A DNA stretch of 64,000 bases from JBBQNY01 sp038255255 (GCA_038255255.1 JBBSLL010000003.1:1-64000); one strand, 5' to 3'. Positions 16,794 to 25,599 are shown, numbered from the stretch's first letter. Translations and numbers: made by a program. The notes: generated from the sequence alone by a model not told the origin.

Positions 16794-18776
16794 TTACCAG
16801 TGCACGCCGCGCATCAGCGCGGCGAATGCCACCTGTTCGTTGGACGGCTTTTCGTCTTTGCCCTTGACGCCCTTGGCCGCGGCCGAGTCGGGAAACAGGT
16901 TGTAGGCCGTGTTCATCACCACCTCATAGGCCTTTGGTGCGACAGCGTTCAAAACCGCCGAGAAGACCCCGAGCCGCGTGGCGATGCGGGTCGGCCGCTT
17001 GATGATGGCCGCCACGATCATGTCCGCCGCCTCTTCCGGCGAAAGCGTGGGAACGCTGTCGTACATCTTGGTGGGCCCGATCATCGCGGTCCGCACCAGC
17101 GGCATGTTGATCGTGGTGAACGCGATGCCGAGATCCGAGAATTCCCCCTGCGCGCAGTGCGCGAACGCATCGAGCGCCGACTTCGAGGCAACGTACGCGG
17201 AAAACCTTGGCGAGTTCGCCAGCACGCCGATCGACGAAATGTTGATGACATGACCACGGCGGCATTCGGTCATCGAGGGAAGGAATCCCAGGATCAGCCG
17301 CAACGCGCCGAAGTAATTGAGCTGCATGGTGCGTTCGAAGTCGTGGAAGCGATCGTAGGAAAGCGCGACCGAACGCCTGATCGAGCGCCCGGCATTGTTG
17401 ACCAGGATGTCGAGCGCACCGTGCTCCGCCAGCACCTTGGCGACCAGCTTGTCGCACTCCTCCAGTTCGGCGATGTCGGCGCTGTAGGTGTGGCAGATTC
17501 CGCCAGCGCTTTCAATTTCCGCGCTCACCGCATCGAGTTCTTCCTGCTTGCGCGCCACGATGATCGTGCGGGCGCCGGCCGCGGCGATCTTGATCGCGGC
17601 GGCACGGCCGATTCCGGAAGAGCCGCCGGTGATGAGCACCAGCTTGCCCTTGACGCGGCCGCTCAGCGAGTGGTCGATGAACAGGTCGGGATCCAGGTGC
17701 CGCTCCCAGTAATCCCACAGCCGCCACGCGTAGCTCTCCAGTGGCGGAACCGCGATGCCGCTGCCCTTCAGCGCGCGCTCGGCCTCGCGCGTGTCGAAGC
17801 GCGTCGGGTAGCTGATGTATTTCAGCACTTCGCGCGGAATTCCGAGGTCCTTCATCACCATCTTCGTGAAGCGCTTCACGGGCGGCAGGTTGCCGACCAC
17901 GCCGCGGATCGCCGGCGGCACGAAGGCGAACATGCGTGCATCGACACGCATCGTCATCTGGGGTGCATGCGCCGCGCGCGCGAACGTATTGAGCACCTCG
18001 CCGACGCGCTGCGGAGCAGGATCCGTCAGGTGGAACGTGTGTCCGTCGAGTCCGCGCTTGTGCCCGATGTGGTCGATCGCCGCTGCGACGAAATCCACCG
18101 GGACGATGTTGATCCGGCTGCCTTCGATCCCGATGGTCGGCATCCATTGCGGCAGCATTTCGCGCATCTTCTTGATCAGGCGGAAGAAATAGTAGGGGCC
18201 GTCGATCTTGTCGATCTCCCCGGTGCGCGAGTCCCCGACCACGATCGCAGGCCGGTAGATACGGTAGGGCGTTTTCTTATGCGCCCTGACCAGCGCCTCC
18301 GACTCGTGCTTGGTGCGGAAATAGGGATCCTCGAGGTCCTCCGCTTCCGAGAACATGTCCTCCTTGAAAACACCCGGATAGAGGCCCGCGGCCGCGATGG
18401 AACTCACGTGATGGAAGGTCCCCGCGTTGATGGCGGCGGCAAGCTCGAGGGCTCGCTGAGTGCCGCCGACGTTGATGTCCTGCTGGGTTTCCGAATCGGT
18501 GGTGAGGTCGTAAATGGCGGCCAGGTGGAAGAAATGCTTGACCTTGCCACGCAGCGCGGCGATCGCGGCCGGAGTCAGTCCGAGCTTCGGCTTCGACAGG
18601 TCGCCCGTGACTTTCACCAGGCGGCCCTTCGGGGCGCCGCTGCGCGCCTGCAGCTCGTCGAATTTCGCTTCGGAACCCTTGCGCACCAGCACATGGATTT
18701 TTCCAGTGCGCGCCAGCAGGCGCTCGATGAGGTGCCGGCCGATGAAGCCGGTACCTCCGGTGACGAAGTAACTCAT
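16794..18776 (-). CDS. Two-domain fatty acyl-CoA (acyl-ACP) reductase, wax-ester type
   Basis: A 660-residue NADPH-dependent reductase that probably takes acyl-CoA through the aldehyde to the fatty alcohol. From memory, length and sequence are strikingly close to the Marinobacter aquaeolei enzyme Maqu_2220 (661 residues). The N-terminal extended-SDR domain has TGGTGFIG at residues 6-13 and YFRTK as the Tyr/Lys pair. The C-terminal classical SDR domain (from about residue 393) has TGGSSGIG, NNAG and YVASK. Shared blocks include DGPYYFF, NIVPVDFV and FHDFERTMQLNYFG. It is divergent from an acyl-CoA-binding protein, and a wax ester synthase lies 3.6 kb away. ATG 18776 marks the natural N-terminus. 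Confidence 0.93.
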   Translation of the reverse strand: MSYFVTGGTGFIGRHLIERLLARTGKIHVLVRKGSEAKFDELQARSGAPKGRLVKVTGDLSKPKLGLTPAAIAALRGKVKHFFHLAAIYDLTTDSETQQDINVGGTQRALELAAAINAGTFHHVSSIAAAGLYPGVFKEDMFSEAEDLEDPYFRTKHESEALVRAHKKTPYRIYRPAIVVGDSRTGEIDKIDGPYYFFRLIKKMREMLPQWMPTIGIEGSRINIVPVDFVAAAIDHIGHKRGLDGHTFHLTDPAPQRVGEVLNTFARAAHAPQMTMRVDARMFAFVPPAIRGVVGNLPPVKRFTKMVMKDLGIPREVLKYISYPTRFDTREAERALKGSGIAVPPLESYAWRLWDYWERHLDPDLFIDHSLSGRVKGKLVLITGGSSGIGRAAAIKIAAAGARTIIVARKQEELDAVSAEIESAGGICHTYSADIAELEECDKLVAKVLAEHGALDILVNNAGRSIRRSVALSYDRFHDFERTMQLNYFGALRLILGFLPSMTECRRGHVINISSIGVLANSPRFSAYVASKSALDAFAHCAQGEFSDLGIAFTTINMPLVRTAMIGPTKMYDSVPTLSPEEAADMIVAAIIKRPTRIATRLGVFSAVLNAVAPKAYEVVMNTAYNLFPDSAAAKGVKGKDEKPSNEQVAFAALMRGVHW

Positions 18777-18916
18777 GGCCGCTCCGCGCAATGTCGGCGC
18801 CCCCTGCGCCGGTCGCCGAACGATAGCCACAGCGCCTGCGTTTGCCTAGAAGCAACCGCGCGATTGACCGGTCGGTCCGGCTTCGGCCTAATGGGAGCCC
18901 CGACCGGAGCCACGCG
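18777..18916. promoter_or_regulatory. Divergent control region between acyl-CoA reductase and acyl-CoA-binding protein
   Basis: This 140-bp region separates two divergent lipid genes and should hold both promoters. A TetR-type regulator is encoded two genes downstream on the plus side, so an operator here is plausible. I see a short inverted stretch around ACCGGTCGGTCCGG at 18868-18881 but cannot show that it is the binding site. Confidence 0.3.
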
Positions 18917-19174
18917 ATGGGCGACCTCGACAAGCGATTCGAAGCGGCGCAGGAGCAGGTGAAGACGCTCACGGAACGGCCCGAAGACAGCGTCCTGTTG
19001 CGACTTTATGCCCTGTACAAACAGGGAAGCGAGGGGGACGTGAGCGGAGAACGGCCTGGTTTCTTCGACTTCAAGGGCGGCGCCAAGTACGACGCCTGGG
19101 CGAAACTCAGCGGTACGCCCCAGGCCACGGCGCAACAGCAATACATCGACCTGGTGGCAAAACTCGCGCGCTGA
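18917..19174 (+). CDS. Acyl-CoA-binding protein (ACBP)
   Basis: An 85-residue ACBP-fold protein that binds medium- and long-chain acyl-CoA esters. The sequence has the four-helix pattern and the family core LYALYKQGSEGDV (tyrosine and lysine ligands), then FDFKGGAKYDAWAKLSG and QQYIDLVAKL. ATG 18917 gives the usual ACBP size. Bacterial ACBPs are uncommon compared with eukaryotic ones. Here it is divergent from the acyl-CoA reductase and lies 14 bp before a TetR gene, which fits delivery of acyl-CoA to reductase or wax ester synthase. Confidence 0.92.
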   Translation: MGDLDKRFEAAQEQVKTLTERPEDSVLLRLYALYKQGSEGDVSGERPGFFDFKGGAKYDAWAKLSGTPQATAQQQYIDLVAKLAR

Positions 19175-19188
19175 AGCGCGCCCGCCTC

Positions 19189-19821
19189 ATGGCGACCAAG
19201 ACCCGGGAGCGGATCCTCGACACGAGTCTCGCGCTGTTCAACCAGCGCGGAGAGCCCAATGTCACGACCAATCACATCGCCGACGAGCTCGATATCAGTC
19301 CGGGCAATCTCTACTACCACTTCCGCAACAAGGACGACATCGTCGAGCATCTTTTTGCCCGATACGAACTGCGCATCGAGGAAGCGCTGGTAGTCCCGGA
19401 CGGCCGGCTGCCGACGCTGGAAGACATCTGGCTGCGCCTCCACGTCGCGTTCGAGTGCATGTGGGACTACCGCTTCATCTACCGCGACCTGGTCGATATC
19501 ACCAGCCGCAATCGCAAACTCCGGCTGCACTTTTCGCGCATTCTCAAGCGCGCCACGGCAAATGCAGAAGCCGTGTTGCGCGGGCTGGGCGCGAGCGGGG
19601 AAATGCGGGCTTCACGTGCCGAAATCGAAGCCACCGCCCACAACATCCTGCTCGTGACGAGTTTCTGGATGAGTTACAACGCAGTGCTCGGTGGCCACCT
19701 CGAGAGGGAAGCGACTGACCTCACGCGAGGCATCTACCAGGTGATGATGTTGCTCGCTCCCTTTCTCCGGGACGCAGAGCGCCTGCATCTGCACACGCTC
19801 GCCGCCAATTACGTCAAATGA
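19189..19821 (+). CDS. TetR/AcrR-family transcriptional regulator
   Basis: A 210-residue repressor-type regulator. The N-terminal helix-turn-helix (about residues 6-52: TRERILDTSLALFNQRG, then TTNHIADELDISPGNLYYHF) is a textbook TetR DNA-binding domain. The C-terminal domain (WLRLHVAFECMWDYRFIYRDL) resembles the TetR class linked with lipid or PHA genes such as PhaD. It lies between the acyl-CoA-binding protein and a prolyl aminopeptidase gene that it overlaps or abuts. Likely targets are the adjacent ACBP/acyl reductase promoters, with an acyl-CoA as ligand; this is inferred from context. Confidence 0.9.
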   Translation: MATKTRERILDTSLALFNQRGEPNVTTNHIADELDISPGNLYYHFRNKDDIVEHLFARYELRIEEALVVPDGRLPTLEDIWLRLHVAFECMWDYRFIYRDLVDITSRNRKLRLHFSRILKRATANAEAVLRGLGASGEMRASRAEIEATAHNILLVTSFWMSYNAVLGGHLEREATDLTRGIYQVMMLLAPFLRDAERLHLHTLAANYVK

Positions 19822-19835
19822 AGGAAACGACTTCG

Positions 19836-20783
19836 ATGGATCGTCGCGAACTCTATCCGCCGATCGAGCCGTTTGCGCAAGGCCGACTCGGGGTCGACGA
19901 TCGCCACGAACTCTACTTCGAGCAGTGCGGCAATCCGCAAGGCAAGCCGGTGGTGATGCTGCACGGTGGTCCCGGCGGCGGCTGCAACGCGAAGATGCGG
20001 CGGTTCCACGATCCCGCGCATTACAGGATCGTGCTGTTCGACCAGCGCGGTGCCGGGCGCTCTACGCCGCACGCGGATCTGGTCGACAACACGACCTGGC
20101 ACCTCGTCGACGACATCGAACGGCTGCGGACCCATCTCGGCATCGAGCGCTGGCAGGTTTTCGGCGGATCCTGGGGATCCACGCTCGCCCTCGCCTACGC
20201 GCAGAAGTATCCGGACAGGGTCTCCGAACTGGTCTTGCGCGGCATCTTCATGCTGCGGCGCTGGGAGCTCGAGTGGTTCTACCAGCAGGGCGCGTCGCGT
20301 CTATACCCGGACGCCTGGGCGCATTACCTGGCCGCGATTCCAGCCGTTGAACGACACGACCTCATCTCCGCCTATCACCGCCGCCTCACTGGCGACGACG
20401 CGGCGGCGAGGCTTGCGGCGGCGCGCGCGTGGGCAATCTGGGAGGGTGCCACCAGCTTCCTGTTGCCCGACGAGGACTTTGTCGCCTCACACGACGAAGC
20501 CGGGTTCGCGCTCGCTTTCGCCCGCATCGAATGCCACTACTTCGTCAATGGTGGGTTCTTCGAGGTTGAAGACCAGTTGCTCCGCGACGCCGGCCGACTG
20601 CACGGCATCCCTGGCGCCATCGTGCATGGGCGTTACGACGTCGTTTGTCCGCTACAGAACGCCTGGGATCTCAAGGCCGCATGGCCCGAAGCCGAGCTGG
20701 AAATCATTCCGGACGCAGGCCATTCGGCATTCGAACCCGGACACACCGACGCGCTCGTGCGCGCCACGGATCGCTACCGCTAG
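19836..20783 (+). CDS. pip: Prolyl aminopeptidase (proline iminopeptidase)
   Basis: An alpha/beta-hydrolase that removes N-terminal proline from peptides (S33 family). It has 315 residues. The oxyanion loop HGGPGGGCN, the FDQRGAGRSTPH block, the nucleophile elbow GGSWGSTLALAYAQ and the C-terminal catalytic pair (HGRYDVVCP Asp, DAGHSAFEP His) are all seen. ATG 19836 follows an AAGGAA ribosome-binding site at 19821-19826; an upstream in-frame ATG at 19818 overlaps the TetR stop as ATGA and is an alternative. Cytosolic. Its link to neighbouring lipid genes is probably incidental. Confidence 0.93.
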   Translation: MDRRELYPPIEPFAQGRLGVDDRHELYFEQCGNPQGKPVVMLHGGPGGGCNAKMRRFHDPAHYRIVLFDQRGAGRSTPHADLVDNTTWHLVDDIERLRTHLGIERWQVFGGSWGSTLALAYAQKYPDRVSELVLRGIFMLRRWELEWFYQQGASRLYPDAWAHYLAAIPAVERHDLISAYHRRLTGDDAAARLAAARAWAIWEGATSFLLPDEDFVASHDEAGFALAFARIECHYFVNGGFFEVEDQLLRDAGRLHGIPGAIVHGRYDVVCPLQNAWDLKAAWPEAELEIIPDAGHSAFEPGHTDALVRATDRYR

Positions 20784-20827
20784 ATCGAAGCAGTCGAGAA
20801 ACGCGCCGCGCCGGGAGGCAGACGGAA

Positions 20828-20863
20828 CGCCCCGCTCGCGTACGGCCACCCGCTCCCGGGGCG
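20828..20863. terminator. Possible bidirectional terminator between convergent genes
   Basis: CGCCCC at 20828-20833 can pair with GGGGCG at 20858-20863, followed by GCTTTCG, between the converging prolyl aminopeptidase and phasin-like genes. The stem is short and the T-run is weak. The call rests mainly on the convergent position. Confidence 0.25.
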
Positions 20864-20885
20864 GCTTTCGCTAAAGGACAGTCAA

Positions 20886-21353
20886 TTACGCGGTGGCGGC
20901 GCGACGCTTGCGTGCGGGCGACTTGCGCGTCGCGCGCGCGGGAGCCGACCGGCGGCTGCGCGCCTGTGCGTTGTCGCGAACGCGCTCGAACTCGGCGCGT
21001 GACTCGCGATAGATCGACGTGAGCTTGGAAAGTGCCTCGTCGGCGCCGGCTGCAATCGACTGCTCGGTCGTGCGCAGGTTGCGGACCACGCGCTTCTTGA
21101 GCGGGCCGTACTCTGCGTTTGCCTTCTTGGAGACATCCGCCGCCACGCGCTGGAAATCGCGCAGGAACTGCTGCGTCATCTTCTCGGCTTCCCCGCGAAA
21201 CTGCTCACCCTCAGTGACGAGGCGCTGGAAAACTTTTCCGGATTGCTTTCGAGTCAGCGAAACCGCGCCGAGTCCGGCGAGCCAGACCTGTCGGGGAAAA
21301 TCACGGGGAGGCGTGGTGCGTGACGGGGTGCTGCGAATCTGCTTGGTAGCCAT
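20886..21353 (-). CDS. Second phasin-like granule-associated protein
   Basis: A 155-residue helical protein. FPRQVWLAGLGAVSLTRKQSGKVFQRLV near the N-terminus matches the phasin entry motif also seen in the other phasin of this region (QIWMAGLGAFAR). The middle is one long charged helix. The last about 30 residues are Arg/Ala/Ser/Pro-rich, an arginine version of the basic DNA-binding tails of PhaF-like proteins. The start ATG 21353 is preceded by AGGG. It is divergent from the TPR-type gene at 21505. It probably binds PHA or another storage granule. Confidence 0.82.
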   Translation of the reverse strand: MATKQIRSTPSRTTPPRDFPRQVWLAGLGAVSLTRKQSGKVFQRLVTEGEQFRGEAEKMTQQFLRDFQRVAADVSKKANAEYGPLKKRVVRNLRTTEQSIAAGADEALSKLTSIYRESRAEFERVRDNAQARSRRSAPARATRKSPARKRRAATA

Positions 21354-21504
21354 GAGAAACCCTGGTTGGTTGAGCTGCGACGCTTTGTACCCTAGACCTG
21401 TCCATCCGAGCTTTCACCCTAGCTGACGGCGTCGAGCGGCCGCGCGTTGCCGTCCCGTCAGTCTTGTCTCATCCTTTGATCTTTCAACGGGGGAGTCAAA
21501 CACC

Positions 21505-22353
21505 ATGGCGCGCAGCCGCTGGATCGCGTTCCCGCATCCCAACAAGGCCTTCGACTACGCGGGCGACAAGCTCGCCAAGAGCTGGGCTGCGTTGCACGCC
21601 GGAGACCAGGAACCTTTTCCCGACGCGAAGTGGGCAGCGATGGCGATCAAGGCCACGCCACAGCCGAAACTCAAGCTGGACGCAGCTTCGCTCGCCGCTG
21701 CCGCGCAGGATGCGTGGCGCGCGTTCCATCGCGGAGACTTCGAAGACGCGTTCGATGGGGGAGCCAGTCTTGGCGCGTGGGGCGTGGCCGTCGCGTGCAA
21801 GGCACAAGGCATACACGCTGCGCGCCTCCTCGACGATGACAAGTTGCGCACCGTCGAACTCAAGGCCGCGGCGGAGCGCGCCGCCTCGGCAGCGGCCCTC
21901 TGGCCACAGGCTGCCAACGCGCACTACCAGCATGCGTATGCGCTCGGGCGCTACAGCCAAGTGATTTCCATCACGCAGGCCCTGAGCCTGGGGCTTGCAG
22001 GCAAGGTGAAAACCAGCCTCGATACGACGATCAGGCTGGCGCCAAGGCATGCCGAAGCAATGCTCGCACTCGCGATGTACCACGCGGAAATCGTGGCAAA
22101 GGTCGGAAGCATGATTGCGGGTCTGACTTACGGCGCCAAGGGTTCCACCGCTGAGCAGCACATGGCGGCCGCGCTCAAACTGATTCCGCAGGCCCCCATC
22201 GCCCACATCGAGCATGGCAACCTGCTGATGGCGCTGTACGGCGCCAAACGCGAGGACGATGCAGCCGCGGCTTACGCAAAGGCTGCCAGCATGAAGCCCC
22301 GCGACGCCATGGAAGCACTGGACGTCGCTTACGCCAAAACGGCGATCGAGTAG
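21505..22353 (+). CDS. TPR-like hypothetical protein
   Basis: A 282-residue soluble protein with no signal peptide. It is Ala-rich and helical, with degenerate TPR-type repeats in the second half (ALWPQAANAHYQHAYALGRYS, then TIRLAPRHAEAMLALAMYHAEI and ALKLIPQAPIAHIEHGNLLMAL). The opening ARSRWIAFPHPNKAFDYAGDKL looks conserved but I do not recognise a characterised family. A strong GGGGGAG ribosome-binding site at 21489-21495 supports the ATG. It sits between a phasin-like gene and the wax ester synthase, so a granule or lipid role is possible but unproven. Confidence 0.75.
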   Translation: MARSRWIAFPHPNKAFDYAGDKLAKSWAALHAGDQEPFPDAKWAAMAIKATPQPKLKLDAASLAAAAQDAWRAFHRGDFEDAFDGGASLGAWGVAVACKAQGIHAARLLDDDKLRTVELKAAAERAASAAALWPQAANAHYQHAYALGRYSQVISITQALSLGLAGKVKTSLDTTIRLAPRHAEAMLALAMYHAEIVAKVGSMIAGLTYGAKGSTAEQHMAAALKLIPQAPIAHIEHGNLLMALYGAKREDDAAAAYAKAASMKPRDAMEALDVAYAKTAIE

Positions 22354-22407
22354 CCGAGGCGGGCATTCGGCCTTGCGGAATTCCGGGAGCGTACCCGCGA
22401 GGTGCGT

Positions 22408-23928
22408 TTACGCCCCTGCCCGGGAACGACGCGCAGATCGCGCGTGACCTGTCCTCACGGACAGATGATGGGCAAGCGTTGCCTGGGCATCGGCCGACGT
22501 GATGGGCCCCGACCAGTCCTCCATCATCGTGATCATCAACAACTTCTCGAATTCCGGGGCAAACCGGTCAATGACCGCCTGCGGGTCCGGAATGCGCTTC
22601 GCGTCCGCGATGAGGCCGAAGTGCACGCGCCCGTTGTAGGAAAGGATGCTGATGCCCACCCCTATCGAGCCATTTTGCGGAACCCAGAACATGAGGTCCT
22701 CGATGCGGCTGCCCGCCAGATACATCGGTTGCTGCGGACCGGGCACATTGGTCGCAACCGCCGATGCCTTGCGGCTGAAAAGCTCGAGCGCCATGCGCTG
22801 TATCGGCGCCGGCGCCATGCCGACCGCCGCCAGCAGCCCGAAAGTCACGGCGGCCTGCTTGGACCGCTTGAGCCCTTGCATGCACGCTGCGACCCGCTCG
22901 ACGCGTCGCAGCGGATTGCTTTCGCCGATCGGCAGTTCAAGGAACACCAGTCCAAAGTGGTTCCCGAGTTGTTTCGCGTGCTCCAGAGGCCGAAGGTTGA
23001 CGGGCACGGTGGCGCGGATCGTCATGCCATCGATGTCCTCTCCCTGCTCCATGAGCCACGCGCGCAGGGCCCCGGCAGCAGCCGCCAGGAGCACATCGTT
23101 GACCGTGCAATCCAGCGCCCGGCTGAGCGTCTTGACCTCGTTGAGCGGCAACGGCTCGGCCCATGCAACACGCTTGGTGGCGCCGAGGGCGCCTTTGAGT
23201 TTCGTGGCCGGGTCGTCCGGCAGCGACAAGGCGATCGCCAGTTCACGCAGGATCTCGCCGCCGCCTTGTGCGAGCCGCTCCAGTTGCTCAGGGTCTTCGA
23301 GCAACTCGCGGCCCTTGATGAGGGCTTTCCCTCCCAGATGCGCCGCCTGCTTCAAGCCCGCGCGCGCAGGTTGCAGTAGGCGCTGGGTGACCGTGCCGCG
23401 ATCGCGCTTGAGCCAGGCGCGTTCGAGCTCGACCGTGTGGGCGGGCTTGGCCTCGACGTCGGTGAGCGAGAGCATCACCTGGACCAGGGCCATTCCGTCG
23501 GCATAGCAATGGTGCAGCCGGGTGATCAGGGCCGACCCCTTGCCGAATTTCTCCACCAGGTGGAACTGCCAGAGCGGTCGTGACTGATCCAGTGGGCTGG
23601 AAGCGAGCTGGCTGGCGAGACTCTGCAACTCCAGCTTTCCGCCGCGCCCGGGCAATGCCGTCACCCTTACGTGCCAGTCGAGGTCGAAGTCGTTGTCGTC
23701 TTCCCAGAAAGCACCGGCCGGGGTATCCACGGCCTTTTGCCGAAACCGCCTGAAGGCGAGGAAGCGATGCTCAATCACTTCCTTGAGTCCGGCGAGTGAC
23801 AGGGGCGATTCGAAGGTCATCACGCCCGTAATCATCATCCGATTGGTCGGCGCTTCCATGCGCAGCCATGCGGTATCGACCCGCGCCATCGATTCGCGCT
23901 CACCACGCTGGGCAGTCTTCTCCGGCAT
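22408..23928 (-). CDS. Wax ester synthase/diacylglycerol acyltransferase (WS/DGAT)
   Basis: A bifunctional O-acyltransferase that joins acyl-CoA to fatty alcohols (wax esters) or diacylglycerol. It has 506 residues. The catalytic HHxxxDG motif is HHCYADG at residues 139-145. The family's PLW block (DQSRPLWQFHLVE), the ND motif (CTVNDVLLAAAAGALR) and the NVPGP motif before the C-terminal WSD1-like domain are all present. The start at 23928 follows an AGGGGGGAAACG ribosome-binding site and overlaps the upstream photolyase gene by 29 bp; a later ATG at 23889 would avoid the overlap. With the acyl-CoA reductase in this region it would complete a wax-ester pathway. Confidence 0.94.
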   Translation of the reverse strand: MPEKTAQRGERESMARVDTAWLRMEAPTNRMMITGVMTFESPLSLAGLKEVIEHRFLAFRRFRQKAVDTPAGAFWEDDNDFDLDWHVRVTALPGRGGKLELQSLASQLASSPLDQSRPLWQFHLVEKFGKGSALITRLHHCYADGMALVQVMLSLTDVEAKPAHTVELERAWLKRDRGTVTQRLLQPARAGLKQAAHLGGKALIKGRELLEDPEQLERLAQGGGEILRELAIALSLPDDPATKLKGALGATKRVAWAEPLPLNEVKTLSRALDCTVNDVLLAAAAGALRAWLMEQGEDIDGMTIRATVPVNLRPLEHAKQLGNHFGLVFLELPIGESNPLRRVERVAACMQGLKRSKQAAVTFGLLAAVGMAPAPIQRMALELFSRKASAVATNVPGPQQPMYLAGSRIEDLMFWVPQNGSIGVGISILSYNGRVHFGLIADAKRIPDPQAVIDRFAPEFEKLLMITMMEDWSGPITSADAQATLAHHLSVRTGHARSARRSRAGA

Positions 23929-25417
23929 CGTTTCCCCCCTTCACCGCCGAGTCGATGGTACCCGCAACGCTCGCATCCCCGCGATCGTCGCGGATGGCGC
24001 CGACGCGCATCGCCGCGAAACCTTCCAGCGCAGCGGCGCGCGTCGCAAGGAGGTCTACCAGGGGGTTGCAGTAGACGCTGTCGGCAATGCCGCAGTCGCG
24101 CTGCTGTGCCGGACCCAGCTTCCACGGTGAGTGGATTGCCGCGGCAGGCACGCGGGCGAGTTCTGGAATCCAGCGACGCACATAATCGCCGCGCGGGTCG
24201 AAGCGTTGCCCTTGCAGGACCGGATTGAACACGCGGAAATAGGGGGCAGCGTCGGCGCCGCTGCCCGCGCACCACTGCCAGCCACCGCTGTTGTTTGCGA
24301 GGTCCGCGTCGACCAGCGTGTCCCAGAACCAACGCGCGCCGTGCAGCCAATGCATGCGGAGATTCTTGGTCAGCAGCGAAGCGACGACCATGCGCACGCG
24401 GTTGTGCATCCAGCCGGTCGCCCAGAGCTCGCGCATGCCCGCGTCGACCATGGGAATGCCAGTCCGGCCCTGTTGCCACGCGGCCAGCAGGGCGCCGTCC
24501 GGGGGCTCGAGCCACGGAAAATTGGCAAATCCTGCATCCATTGGCGCGTCGCTGGTATGCGGGAAATGCCAGAGTACGTGGTGGCAGAACTCCCGCCATC
24601 CGATCTCGCGGGTAAACGGTTCGCCGCGGTCCAGCAATCCGCGTTGCCGCATGGCCTGCACGACCTGTCGTGGCGATATCTCGCCGAAATGCAGGTGCGG
24701 CGAAAGTCGCGAGGTACCGGGTTGATCGGGACGATTGCGCGATTCCTCATAACGCAGGACATCGCCCTCGAGGAAATCTGCCAGCGCCGCCGCAGCCCCT
24801 CGCTCTCCGGGCTGCCAGTTTTCCGCGAGGCCCCTGTCCCATCGCTGTCTCGGCAGCAATCCGAGTTCGCCGATCGGAATCGCGGCAGGCACGACGGCCG
24901 GCGGTGAAGGCAGCATCTGCATTGATTCCGGGAGACTCGCGGGCAACCTCGATCTGGCCTGTCGCCAGAAGGGCGTGAAGACCCTGTACGGCTTTCCGTT
25001 GGCCGCAAGCACCGAACCGGGTTCAAAAAGAAGATTGGGGGCATGGCGGTGCAACCTGATTCCGGACTGCGCCAGGTGGTCGCGCACGGCTCGATCACGC
25101 TGGCGGGCAGCCGGCTCGACCAGCGCCCCGGCATGTACGTCGATCGAATCAACCGCCCGACACAGGTTTTCGATCACACGCCCGCTTGGATCCTCGAAAA
25201 CATGCAACCGCTGGCCGAGTGCGCGCAATTCGGCGTCCAGTGCAGTCAGTGAATGATGCAGCCACCAGCGGCTCGCCGCGCCTGGCTGCCACGGGGACTC
25301 CTCGTGCGGCGCGTGAACGTAGATGCACAGGAGCTTTTCCGCGCCCGCGCAGGCGGCGACCAGTGCCGGGTTGGCGGCGAGACGCAGATCGCGGCGAAAC
25401 CAGAGGATTCGGGTCAT
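23900..25417 (-). CDS. phrB: Deoxyribodipyrimidine photolyase (cryptochrome/photolyase family)
   Basis: Flavoprotein that uses light to split cyclobutane pyrimidine dimers. It has 505 residues. The N-terminal antenna (Rossmann) domain begins MTRILWFRRDLRLAANPAL. The C-terminal FAD domain has the class I hallmarks TSRLSPHLHFGEISPR, REIGWREFCHHVLWH, DAGMRELWATGWMHNRVRM and LVDADLANNSGGWQW. The C-terminus carries about 70 residues past the core and overlaps the WS/DGAT start. It is divergent from a LexA-like regulator with a repeat array in the gap, which suggests damage- or light-responsive control. Confidence 0.95.
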   Translation of the reverse strand: MTRILWFRRDLRLAANPALVAACAGAEKLLCIYVHAPHEESPWQPGAASRWWLHHSLTALDAELRALGQRLHVFEDPSGRVIENLCRAVDSIDVHAGALVEPAARQRDRAVRDHLAQSGIRLHRHAPNLLFEPGSVLAANGKPYRVFTPFWRQARSRLPASLPESMQMLPSPPAVVPAAIPIGELGLLPRQRWDRGLAENWQPGERGAAAALADFLEGDVLRYEESRNRPDQPGTSRLSPHLHFGEISPRQVVQAMRQRGLLDRGEPFTREIGWREFCHHVLWHFPHTSDAPMDAGFANFPWLEPPDGALLAAWQQGRTGIPMVDAGMRELWATGWMHNRVRMVVASLLTKNLRMHWLHGARWFWDTLVDADLANNSGGWQWCAGSGADAAPYFRVFNPVLQGQRFDPRGDYVRRWIPELARVPAAAIHSPWKLGPAQQRDCGIADSVYCNPLVDLLATRAAALEGFAAMRVGAIRDDRGDASVAGTIDSAVKGGNDAGEDCPAW

Positions 25418-25547
25418 GCGAACTTCTGGGACGTTGCGGGAGGCGAACGATACTGGCCGACATCGGCTAGTGCTCGCGTGGCGGTGGGAACCGGGGTGCC
25501 AAGACTTGTTTGGGCCGGAGTGCCCACGCCAACTGCCCCTATGGGAC

Positions 25548-25599
25548 GCGGTTCGCTTGTGCGGTTCGCTTGTGCGGTTCGCTTGTGGGGTTCGCTTCT
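25548..25599 (+). repeat. Four tandem 13-bp repeats upstream of LexA-like gene
   Basis: The unit GCGGTTCGCTTGT occurs at 25548-25560, 25561-25573 and 25574-25586, with a degenerate fourth copy at 25587-25599 (GGGGTTCGCTTCT). A further partial copy lies at 25646-25658 (CGGTTCGTTTCGT), just before the LexA-like start at 25671. The GTTC cores repeat every 13 bp, giving GTTC-N9-GTTC. This recalls the direct-repeat GTTC-N7-GTTC LexA box of alphaproteobacteria, though the spacing differs. It is probably an operator array for the adjacent regulator, but simple tandem duplication is possible. Confidence 0.7.

Noticed and set aside
25548..25599. CRISPR array or plasmid iterons
   Set aside because: The units are 13 bp, directly abutting and without spacers, and there are no cas or replication genes nearby.
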